Shown here one piece after another: positions 35,269-42,349 of a stretch of DNA of 50,916 bases (position 1 is the first letter of the stretch; each line of letters starts with the position of its first letter). The notes below the pieces were generated by a model that made no database searches, was not told where the DNA came from, and worked only from the letters and a program-made list of their open reading frames with translations. The stretch comes from an uncultured Massilia sp. GTDB taxonomy: Bacteria; Pseudomonadota; Gammaproteobacteria; Burkholderiales; Burkholderiaceae. The stretch spans positions 1 through 50,916 of the forward strand of contig CAMPHU010000007.1 in NCBI GenBank assembly GCA_946886065.1, in the 5' to 3' direction. The position numbers and the translations under genes are program-made.

Positions 35269-36372
35269 ATGCAGACCTCCACTTCAGCCCCCGCTTGCCC
35301 TGACCGCTGGATATCACGCGACTGGTTCTGGGCCTCGGTGGCGTGGTCGGGCATCGGCCTGTTCGACGCGATACAAACGCTGATCGTCATGAAATCCGGC
35401 GGCATGCACCATGCCTGGCCGGAGCTGTTCTGCTTCCGGATGCTGTACTGGCTGGTGTGGGCCGCGGCCACGCCGGCGGTCCTGCGGCTGGGCATGCGCA
35501 TCGCCGCGCAGGACGCGCAGCGCCTGGGATTGCCCGGCCATTTCCTGGTCTGCCTGAGCATCGGCTTGCTGTCCGCCTTGTGGACCGCGGTGCTCGAACA
35601 GGCCCTCGATCCGTGGCTGGCGACACCGGCGCCATCGTGGCGCGAGTTATGGCGCCAGCACTTCGTCAACGGCATGCTGACCAGCGTGGTGCTGTACGTG
35701 ACGACGCTGGCCATCGGGTATGGCGTACGCGCACGCGAAGGGCTGGTGCTGGAGCGGGCCAAGCGCGCGCAACTGAACGAGCAGCTCGTCCAGGCGCAGC
35801 TCGACGCCTTGCGGCGCCAGATCGAGCCGCACTTCCTGTTCAACGCCCTGAATACGATCACGGGACTGGTCCGCGAGCGGCGCAACGATGCGGCTGTAGG
35901 AATGATCACCGGACTGAGCGAGCTGCTGCGCCGTGTCCTCGCGGATGGCGACCGCCACCTGGTCACACTCGACGAGGAACTGGCCTTCCTGGATAAGTAT
36001 CTCGCGATCCAGAAAATGCGTTTCGGCGAGCGCGTGCGCTGCAGTGTCGACACACCGCCCGAGCTCCGATCGGCGCGGGTACCCGCTTTGCTGCTCCAAC
36101 CATTGGTCGAGAATGCATTCAATCACGGCCTGGCCCACCGGGCCGAAGGCGGCAGGATCGGCGTGACGATTGTTGAGGCAGGCGAGCGCTTATCGATGAC
36201 GGTCTACAACGATGGCCCGCCCTTGCCCGCCGACGTCAAGGCAGGCCGGATCGGCTTGAACAATGTGCGCCAGCGTCTCGCGAACCTGTACGACGGCAAT
36301 TTTTCGCTCGACCTGTACAACCGTGGCGATGGCGTCGAGGTCAAGATTATCCTTCCACTTGTTCACGCCTGA
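35269..36372 (+). CDS. LytS/AlgZ-type sensor histidine kinase
   Basis: 367 residues from ATG 35269; an in-frame extension to 35146 has no membrane or family character. Four hydrophobic segments (about 20-40, 57-77, 91-111, 133-152) make a membrane sensor. The His_kinase domain (PF06580) follows with RRQIEPHFLFNALNTI, phosphoacceptor His188. The ATPase part has LLLQPLVENAFNHGL (N-box) and GRIGLNNVRQRL (G-box). No periplasmic sensor domain, so the stimulus may be membrane-borne. It overlaps no gene but the response regulator starts two bases after its stop. Confidence 0.93.
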   Translation: MQTSTSAPACPDRWISRDWFWASVAWSGIGLFDAIQTLIVMKSGGMHHAWPELFCFRMLYWLVWAAATPAVLRLGMRIAAQDAQRLGLPGHFLVCLSIGLLSALWTAVLEQALDPWLATPAPSWRELWRQHFVNGMLTSVVLYVTTLAIGYGVRAREGLVLERAKRAQLNEQLVQAQLDALRRQIEPHFLFNALNTITGLVRERRNDAAVGMITGLSELLRRVLADGDRHLVTLDEELAFLDKYLAIQKMRFGERVRCSVDTPPELRSARVPALLLQPLVENAFNHGLAHRAEGGRIGVTIVEAGERLSMTVYNDGPPLPADVKAGRIGLNNVRQRLANLYDGNFSLDLYNRGDGVEVKIILPLVHA

Positions 36373-36374
36373 TC

Positions 36375-37103
36375 ATGCAGGATTCCAGCCGAAAAATCTG
36401 CGCGGTGATTGTCGACGACGAGGCGCCTGCACGCGCCAATCTGAAGGCGTTGCTGCGCCGGCATCCCGATATCGAACTGGCCGGCGAATACGACCAGGGA
36501 GCGGCGGCGGCCGAGGGCATCCGGGCATGCATGCCCGATCTGGTATTCCTCGATGTTCAAATGCCGGGCTGCGATGGTTTCGACGTGCTTGAAATGCTTG
36601 GGGCGAACCTGCCGCCTGCCCTCGTTTTCGTCACGGCCTACGACAGCCATGCACTGAAGGCATTCGATGCCGGTGCGCTGGACTATCTGCTCAAACCGTA
36701 CAGCGACGAGCGCTTCGACATGGCCCTGGCAAGGGCCAAGGAGAGGCTGAGGACGAATACGCAGCCTGACAGGCGTCTGGCACTCAGGAATGCGGGCCAA
36801 GTCCTGTTCCTGTCCATTCCGGACATCGACTGGATCGGGGCGGCCGACTACTACGCCTCTTTGCATGTCGGACATGAGGTGCACTTGATACGCCGCAGCC
36901 TGGCGGAACTCGAAGCGGAGCTGGAACCCACGCTCTTTTGCCGGATCCACCGGTCGACCATCATCAATCTCAGGCGGCTGCACGCGATCGAACTGAATGT
37001 GGAGGGGGAGCAGGAGGCGATGCTGAAAAGCGGCGTACGGCTCAGGATCAGCCGGAGCTACCGGAAGCATCTGATGGAGCGGATGGGTGTCCTACCGGCA
37101 TGA
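36375..37103 (+). CDS. LytTR family response regulator
   Basis: 242 residues. The receiver domain (about 9-125) has the acidic pair VDDE (13-16), phosphoacceptor Asp60 (LVFLDVQMPG) and the signalling Thr/Lys in FVTAYDSHALKAFDAGALDYLLKPY. The LytTR DNA-binding domain (about 137-240) contains IDWIGAADYYASLHV, RRSLAELEAEL and FCRIHRSTIINLRRL. It pairs with the kinase directly upstream. Targets are unknown. The adjacent secreted protease and the second DUF1622 gene are candidates by position only. Convergent with the DUF1622 gene, 17 bases apart. Confidence 0.94.
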   Translation: MQDSSRKICAVIVDDEAPARANLKALLRRHPDIELAGEYDQGAAAAEGIRACMPDLVFLDVQMPGCDGFDVLEMLGANLPPALVFVTAYDSHALKAFDAGALDYLLKPYSDERFDMALARAKERLRTNTQPDRRLALRNAGQVLFLSIPDIDWIGAADYYASLHVGHEVHLIRRSLAELEAELEPTLFCRIHRSTIINLRRLHAIELNVEGEQEAMLKSGVRLRISRSYRKHLMERMGVLPA

Positions 37104-37120
37104 TGACGGCCGATTGCCGA

Positions 37121-37504
37121 TTATTCGGCGCGTCCGCTTCCTGCATGCCGCAGGGCAAGTTGTTCGTTCTTGCGCTCCTCATTGATCTCCTTGGTCAGGA
37201 AATAATTTAGGCCAGTACGGATCACGGCGATGGCGGCCAGCTTGCCGATCCGGTCCCAGGTCGGCGCCACCGAGGTGGAGAGAATGTCGGCGGCCAGCTG
37301 CAGCTCGAGGGCCATGGTCAGGTAGCGGGCGAAGGTCAGCCGGATCGGCATGAAGCCGCCTCCCTGCCGCGACAGCATGTGCCGCACCAGCCCGATGACG
37401 ACCAGCACGACGCCGGCGGCGATCACCAGCGCGCCCAGCGCCTCAACGGCCAGTCTCAGCCATTCAACACAGGCACGAACCTGTTCTTCCATTTGTGAAA
37501 ACAC
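37121..37504 (-). CDS. DUF1622 family membrane protein (copy 2)
   Basis: 127 residues. GTG 37504 is preferred over ATG 37492 because the resulting N-terminus VFSQMEEQV aligns with MFEQVERQV of copy 1 at 15288, and GGGGAG lies just upstream. The core (VEWLRL.VEALGALVIAAGVVLV and the stretch from ALELQLAADILST to AAIAVIRT) is almost identical to copy 1, while the C-terminal 25 residues differ. Unknown function, with three hydrophobic segments. Unlike copy 1 it has no HPP partner and stands alone, convergent with the LytTR regulator. Confidence 0.87.
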   Translation of the reverse strand: MFSQMEEQVRACVEWLRLAVEALGALVIAAGVVLVVIGLVRHMLSRQGGGFMPIRLTFARYLTMALELQLAADILSTSVAPTWDRIGKLAAIAVIRTGLNYFLTKEINEERKNEQLALRHAGSGRAE

Positions 37505-37623
37505 GCGCTCCCCCGACCTTATCCATGCAGCCACAGGTACGGTTCAACTCTAGCGGAATTGCGCATTCGCCTGCGCACGCTGGCCGTGCGCTGCGCAAGG
37601 GGCGATCGGGGTAGCATCGAAAG

Positions 37624-38247
37624 ATGGATACTTCCCCGCGCATCCGCATCGACGTCTGGAGCGACTATGTCTGCCCCTTCTGCTACCTCGAGCTGCCCCT
37701 GCTGCAGCGGCTGGAGCAGGAAATGGGCGGGGAGCTGCACGTCGCGTGGCGCGCCTTCGAGTTGCGCCCGGAACCGAAGCCGACCCTCGACCCGAACGGC
37801 GACTACCTGCTTACCACCTGGGAACGCTCCGTATATCCCTTGGCGCGCGAGCGCGGCATGGCCCTGAAGCTGCCGCCGGTGCAGCCGCGCAGCCGCAAGG
37901 CTTTCGAAGCGGTCGCCTTCGCCGAGGCGCAGGGCCGTTTCGCGACTATGCACGAGGCGCTGTTCCGCGGGTTCTTCAAGCAGGGTCGGGATATCGGAGA
38001 TGTCGACGTGCTGTGCGCAATCGGCGCCGAGGCCGGGCTGGACCCCGCCGCCCTGCGGGCGGCACTGGACGATGGGCGCCACCTGGCCGCCGTGCTCGAC
38101 GACCAGAAGCTGGCGCAGGCGCTCGGCGTGAGCGGCGTACCCATCATGTTCCTGCGCAGGATGGGGGCAGGATGGGAAGAAGCGGCCCCGCTGCGCGGAG
38201 CCGTCCCCTACGCCATGATGCAGGGCGCCGTGGCCCGGCTCGAATAG
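37624..38247 (+). CDS. DsbA family oxidoreductase (FrnE-like)
   Basis: 207 residues, thioredoxin fold with inserted helical domain. The redox motif is Cys17-Pro-Phe-Cys20 in DVWSDYVCPFCYLELPLL. SGVPIMFLRRMG holds the cis-proline loop (GVP). No signal peptide, so cytoplasmic, unlike classical DsbA. FrnE proteins act as disulfide isomerases or in oxidative stress protection in some species. Second half: AFEAVAFAEAQGRFATMHEALFRGFFKQGRDI. Stand-alone gene; ATG follows CGAAAG. Confidence 0.92.
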   Translation: MDTSPRIRIDVWSDYVCPFCYLELPLLQRLEQEMGGELHVAWRAFELRPEPKPTLDPNGDYLLTTWERSVYPLARERGMALKLPPVQPRSRKAFEAVAFAEAQGRFATMHEALFRGFFKQGRDIGDVDVLCAIGAEAGLDPAALRAALDDGRHLAAVLDDQKLAQALGVSGVPIMFLRRMGAGWEEAAPLRGAVPYAMMQGAVARLE

Positions 38248-38273
38248 CCTGGATGCTTACTGCGCTCAGGCTT

Positions 38274-39167
38274 TTATGCGTTTTGATAATATTGGATCAT
38301 TGATCGAATGTACTCCTTCGAAGGGGAGCGACCAAACACTTGGCCAATATAGTTCTTGAAGTCATTTGGCTCCGTTAAGGTGTTAATCGAAGATGACTTG
38401 GAGCCGGTTTTCCTTCTCCACATGTCGTATTCACTAACTATTTCGTACCCGCCGGTTAGAGGGCCGAATACGTGCTTATCCAGTTCAGCAGTAACAACGT
38501 CCACCACTCTGAAGTAACTGATGATCTTTGCATCTGTAGGCTTGATTGCTTTGACAGGCTCCCACGGGGTGCGGCGCAAGGTCTCACCGTCGTGCCCGAA
38601 TTTGTGGGCAATTTTGTTGCGAAGGTCTTGCAATTGCTGCAGATGTGAAACTTCTGCTTCAACTGTCGCGGGAATCTTCCCGAATGCCATTCTTAAACGC
38701 TGGAGACGGTCAGTCCATCGTCCTTTCGTGAACGACTCCGCCCGGTCTTTCATGGTTTTGCGGAAGCTCGTGCTCAATGTATCCGGGTTTTTGAGCAGAT
38801 GAACGCTATCTGTTCCCAGCAGGCTCCGATCCAGAAGCTCCGGCATCGCCTGAAAGACAGTCAGGCCTGCAGAGACAATGTACACCTCCAGCATGGAAGC
38901 AGCCGATATAACTGCATTCTGGCGAGACCACGTGTCGAAGTCTTGTGTCGCCGACTGCCAGAGCGTGGCATTTTTGAAATGTCCTTTCACACCAGGATTA
39001 TTCGCCACAACCGCAGTATACGAACTATTCACAACGTGGTTAGAGGATTGCCCGAGCCAAAAAACCGTGTTCAAATGATTGAGATGCTGTCGAACGATCT
39101 GCCGAGCGAGGGTCGTTTCGAATGGAAGATAATCAGGGGCGAATTTTGACGGAGATGACGTCGGCAT
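38274..39167 (-). CDS. Orphan protein with a HEPN-like RX4H motif, lower-GC island
   Basis: 297 residues, no signal peptide or membrane helix. It is predicted all-helical and contains DLRNKIAHKFG with Arg183-N-K-I-A-His188, the RX4H signature of HEPN domains, which often are RNases in toxin, Abi and CRISPR-linked systems. The preceding helix VSHLQQLQ is compatible with that fold. Base composition differs from the neighbours: the sampled line 38401-38460 has 29 G/C of 60 against clearly higher values around. No antitoxin, integrase or repeat is visible next to it, and no good SD precedes the ATG. A nuclease role is inference. A MAE_28990/RiboL-PSP-type or uncharacterised HEPN protein are alternatives. 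Confidence 0.75.
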   Translation of the reverse strand: MPTSSPSKFAPDYLPFETTLARQIVRQHLNHLNTVFWLGQSSNHVVNSSYTAVVANNPGVKGHFKNATLWQSATQDFDTWSRQNAVISAASMLEVYIVSAGLTVFQAMPELLDRSLLGTDSVHLLKNPDTLSTSFRKTMKDRAESFTKGRWTDRLQRLRMAFGKIPATVEAEVSHLQQLQDLRNKIAHKFGHDGETLRRTPWEPVKAIKPTDAKIISYFRVVDVVTAELDKHVFGPLTGGYEIVSEYDMWRRKTGSKSSSINTLTEPNDFKNYIGQVFGRSPSKEYIRSMIQYYQNA

Positions 39168-39298
39168 ACATAAAAGGTCGAGTTAGAATCTGCAATCATA
39201 TACTCTTGAATTCATCCGTAGAAATATAATTGCAGAGCTTCCGCAAGCTTACGTACCTGATAACGCGCCGCTGGAATTTTCCACCCACATCCTATTGT

Positions 39299-40102
39299 TT
39301 ATTTCGAAGCTGGGAAGAACAGCTGCTCGCCCGCCGGCTTGAAGGCCGCGATCCTGCCCTGCCCTTCCGGCGAGGTGATCCACTCGATCAGCGCCTTCGC
39401 TCCCCTGTAGTTCACCTTTGGATGCCTGGCCGGGTTCACCGCGATGATGCCGTAGGGATTGAACATGCGCTTGTCCCCCTCGATGATGATTGCCAGCCCC
39501 GTCCTGGCTCGGTAGGCGCCGTAGGTCGCGCGATCGGTCAGGGTATAGGCCTTCATCTCGGCTGCCATGTTCAATACCTCGCCCATGCCCAGGCCGGCCG
39601 ACACGTAGTTGGCGCCCGCCGGCTTGGCGCCCGCCTGCTGCCAGTAGCCCTTCTCCATCACGTCGGTACCCGAGTTGTCGCCGCGCGAGATGAACCTCAC
39701 GCCAGTCGAGGCGATGCGCTTGAAGGCGGCGATCACGTCCTTGCTGCCCTTCAGCTTCGCCGGATCTTCCCTGGGGCCGACGACGAGGAAGTCGTTGTAC
39801 ATCACGTCCTCACGGTCGATGCCCCAGCCCGCGTCGACGAACTGGTCTTCCAGCTTGCGCGCATGCACCAGGGTCACGTCGACGTCGCCGTTCCTGGCCA
39901 GCTCCAGCGCCTTGCCGGTGCCGACCGAGATCACGTGGACCTTGTAGCCGGTCCTGGCTTCGAAGACCGGCAGCAAAACCTTGAGCAGACCCGAGTTCTC
40001 GGTGCTGGTCGTGGTCGAGAGACGGATCACTTCCTGGCCGAGCGCGAGCGGGGAGGCAAGACAGGCGGACAAGAGCACGGCGAACAGGTGGCGGCGTTGC
40101 AT
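39299..40102 (-). CDS. tupA: Tungstate-type ABC transporter substrate-binding protein (TupA-like)
   Basis: 267 residues with signal peptide 1-22 (ACLASPLALG). The mature start EVIRLSTTTSTENSGLLKVLLP carries the TTTSTxxSGLL segment characteristic of TupA, where Thr and Ser residues bind the oxyanion. RFISRGDNSGTD and GLGMGEVLNMAAEMKAYTLTDRATY also match. ModA-type molybdate binders lack the TTTST segment, so tungstate is the best guess, with molybdate an alternative. It is the last gene of the formate dehydrogenase operon, 20 bases after the ATPase gene, with RBS GAGGAGAG. Confidence 0.9.
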   Translation of the reverse strand: MQRRHLFAVLLSACLASPLALGQEVIRLSTTTSTENSGLLKVLLPVFEARTGYKVHVISVGTGKALELARNGDVDVTLVHARKLEDQFVDAGWGIDREDVMYNDFLVVGPREDPAKLKGSKDVIAAFKRIASTGVRFISRGDNSGTDVMEKGYWQQAGAKPAGANYVSAGLGMGEVLNMAAEMKAYTLTDRATYGAYRARTGLAIIIEGDKRMFNPYGIIAVNPARHPKVNYRGAKALIEWITSPEGQGRIAAFKPAGEQLFFPASK

Positions 40103-40122
40103 GAATCTCTCCTCGGTGGTGC

Positions 40123-40776
40123 TTATCGATGTTCGAGGCGCCCCTCGCGCAGCTTGAGTCGGCGCACGCCGGGCAAGCCGATCAGGTCGCGGTCGTGGCA
40201 GGCCATCACCACGCTGCCGCCCGCATGCAGCAGGGTCGGAATCAGGGCGATCACCTGCTCGCGCGCCTGGCCGTCGAGGTTGGCGGTCGGCTCGTCCAGC
40301 AGCAGCAGGCGCGGTTGCAGCACGCGCGCGCGCGCCAGCGCCACGCGCTGCTTCTCTCCGCCCGACAGGCGGTTCGGGTCGGTGTCGCGCAGGTGCTCGA
40401 CGCCGGCCCAGCGCATCGCCTCCTCCACCAATCCGCGCACCTTGCCGCGGTCCTCGCCGCGCGCCAGCAGGCCGTAGGCGATGTTGTGGCCGACGCTGGT
40501 CGAGAACATGATCGGATGCTGGTGCACGTAGACGATCGCATGGCGCAGCTCCTTCGGATACGGGTACAGCGGCAAGCTGCGGCCGTCCACCTCGACGGTG
40601 CAGGCGTCGCAGCGTTCCAGACCCGCCAGCATGCGCAGCAAGGTGCTCTTGCCGGCGCCGTTCACGCCGGTCAGCACGTAGGCGCTGCCGGTGTCGATGG
40701 TCAGCTGGTCGATCTCGAACAGCACCCGCCCGCCATGCTGGCGGCGCAGGCCGCGCACGGTCAGCAGCGCGCTCAT
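40123..40776 (-). CDS. tupC: ABC transporter ATP-binding protein (TupC-like)
   Basis: 217 residues. Walker A is GVNGAGKST (38-46), the signature LSGGEKQRVALARA, Walker B LLLLDEPTANLD, and the switch His VMACHDRD. It energises the tungstate importer with the permease (its ATG overlaps the permease's stop, CATGAG region, by ATGA). Short, with no C-terminal molybdopterin-like TOBE domain as in ModC, which agrees with the Tup type. Confidence 0.9.
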   Translation of the reverse strand: MSALLTVRGLRRQHGGRVLFEIDQLTIDTGSAYVLTGVNGAGKSTLLRMLAGLERCDACTVEVDGRSLPLYPYPKELRHAIVYVHQHPIMFSTSVGHNIAYGLLARGEDRGKVRGLVEEAMRWAGVEHLRDTDPNRLSGGEKQRVALARARVLQPRLLLLDEPTANLDGQAREQVIALIPTLLHAGGSVVMACHDRDLIGLPGVRRLKLREGRLEHR

Positions 40777-41480
40777 GTGCGTACCCCGGGCATGCGCGCT
40801 TCACCCTGCAGCAGCACCAGCGCGCCGTTCATCAGGAGCGCCAGGGTCACCAGCACGATGCCGAGCGCGATCCCCTGCGCGAAATCGCCCTTGCTGGTTT
40901 CCAGCGCAATCGCGGTGGTGATGGTGCGCGTCTCGCCTTCGATATTCCCGCCGATCATGAGGGCGCAGCCGACTTCCGAGATCACGCGCCCGAAGCCGCT
41001 GATCACGGCCGCCATCACGCCGTAGCGCGCCTCGTGCAACACGGTGAGCATCACCCGCAGGCGCGAGGCGCCGTGGGCGATGGCCGTCTCGGCATAGCGC
41101 GGGTCGAGCGCCTGCACCGCCGCCAGCGTAAAGGCCAGCAGCACCGGCAGGCCGATCACGAACTGCCCGGCCACGACGCCGGTCTGGCTGAACAGCCATT
41201 CCAGCCCGCCCAGCGGGCCGCGGCGCGACAGCAGCATGTAGAGCAGCAGGCCGATCAGCACGGTCGGCAGGGACAGCGCGGCCTGGGCCAGCCAGATCGC
41301 CACGCGGCGTCCCCGGAAGCGGTGCATGGCGATGGCGTAGCCGAGCATCACCGCGGGCGGCGTCGCCAGCAGCAGGCCGAGCAAACTGGTTTTCACGGAG
41401 ACCCAGACGATGCGCCACAGCGCGGCATCGCCGCTGAACAGCAGCGCGAAGGCGTGCGAAATGGCGTCCAGCAGGGACAT
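40773..41480 (-). CDS. tupB: ABC transporter permease (TupB-like)
   Basis: 235 residues from ATG 41480, with five to six hydrophobic helices. The EAA loop is ETAIAHGASRLRVMLTVLHEARYGVMAAVISGFGRVISEVGCALMIGGNI. RTITTAIALETSKGDFAQGIALGI near the end is shared with TupB permeases. The longer frame to 42485 belongs to shadow sequence over fdhD. It starts inside the fdhD stop (TGATG overlap) and its stop overlaps the ATPase start, so fdhD and tupB, tupC are tightly coupled. Confidence 0.9.
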   Translation of the reverse strand: MSLLDAISHAFALLFSGDAALWRIVWVSVKTSLLGLLLATPPAVMLGYAIAMHRFRGRRVAIWLAQAALSLPTVLIGLLLYMLLSRRGPLGGLEWLFSQTGVVAGQFVIGLPVLLAFTLAAVQALDPRYAETAIAHGASRLRVMLTVLHEARYGVMAAVISGFGRVISEVGCALMIGGNIEGETRTITTAIALETSKGDFAQGIALGIVLVTLALLMNGALVLLQGEARMPGVRT

Positions 41481-42349
41481 CAGACTTGGCGCGGCGCGCC
41501 CAGGGGTTCGAGCAGGTCGGGTTCGAACACCAGGCGATCGTGCCCCGCCAGCAGCAGGAAATGCTTGCCGGTGCAGCGCGCCAGCAGCGACATGCCGACC
41601 CGCTCGGCCACCATGTGCCCCATCTGGGTGGTGCCCGAGCGCGACAGCAGGAAGGGAATGCCCATCTGCGCGCCCTTGATGACCATCTCGGACGTCAGGC
41701 GGCCGGTGGTGTAGAACACCTTGTCCTCGCCGCGCATGCCCTCCAGCCACATCAGGCCCGCGATGGCGTCCACCGCGTTGTGGCGGCCGACGTCCTCCAC
41801 GAAGTAGAGCAGCCCGCCCTCGTTCGAGAACAGCGCGCAGCCGTGCACCGAGCCGGCCTGCTTGTAGATCGACTGCTGGGTGCGGATAGTTTCGACGATG
41901 CGGTAGACCACCGACTGCGGCAGGCGCGCGTCCGGCGGCAGCACGATCTGGTCGACCTCGTCCATCAGGCCGCCGAATACCGAGCCCTGGCCGCAGCCGG
42001 TGGTGACGACCTTCTTCGCGGTGCGCTCCTCCACGTCGGCGATGCCGTTGCGGGTGACGACCGCCACCGAATCCACTTCCCAGTCGACCTGGATCGAGAC
42101 GATGTCCTCGATCGAGCGCACCAGGCGCTGGTTGCGCAGGTAGCCCAGGGTGAGCGCTTCGGGGGCGCCGCCCAGGGTCATCAGGGTGACCAGCTCGCGC
42201 TTGTCGACGTACACGGTCAGCGGCCGTTCGGCCGGGATCGAGATCGTCGAGCGGCGGCCGCGCTCGTCCATCGCCAGCACTTCCTGGGTCAGGACAGCGC
42301 GGGCGTTGGACAACTGCGGACGGTAGCGTGGCAGGTCGGGACAGTTCAT
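41480..42349 (-). CDS. fdhD: Formate dehydrogenase accessory sulfurtransferase FdhD
   Basis: 289 residues. FdhD transfers sulfur from IscS to the bis-MGD cofactor of formate dehydrogenases, which is needed for activity. Family segments are LGYLRNQRLVRSIEDI, KKVVTTGCGQGSVFGG (119 Cys), SVHGCALFSNEGGLLYFVEDVGRHNAVDAIAG and FYTTGRLTSEMVIKGAQMGIPFLLSRSG. The usual E. coli CxxC (Cys121/Cys124) is here a single Cys followed by GQG. The ATG overlaps the catalytic subunit stop (ATGA), so dehydrogenase and maturation factor are co-translated. Confidence 0.95.
   Translation of the reverse strand: MNCPDLPRYRPQLSNARAVLTQEVLAMDERGRRSTISIPAERPLTVYVDKRELVTLMTLGGAPEALTLGYLRNQRLVRSIEDIVSIQVDWEVDSVAVVTRNGIADVEERTAKKVVTTGCGQGSVFGGLMDEVDQIVLPPDARLPQSVVYRIVETIRTQQSIYKQAGSVHGCALFSNEGGLLYFVEDVGRHNAVDAIAGLMWLEGMRGEDKVFYTTGRLTSEMVIKGAQMGIPFLLSRSGTTQMGHMVAERVGMSLLARCTGKHFLLLAGHDRLVFEPDLLEPLGAPRQV

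Noticed and set aside
38248..39300. Insertion sequence or integron around the lower-GC gene
   Set aside because: No terminal inverted repeats, target duplications or transposase/integrase were found at its edges.
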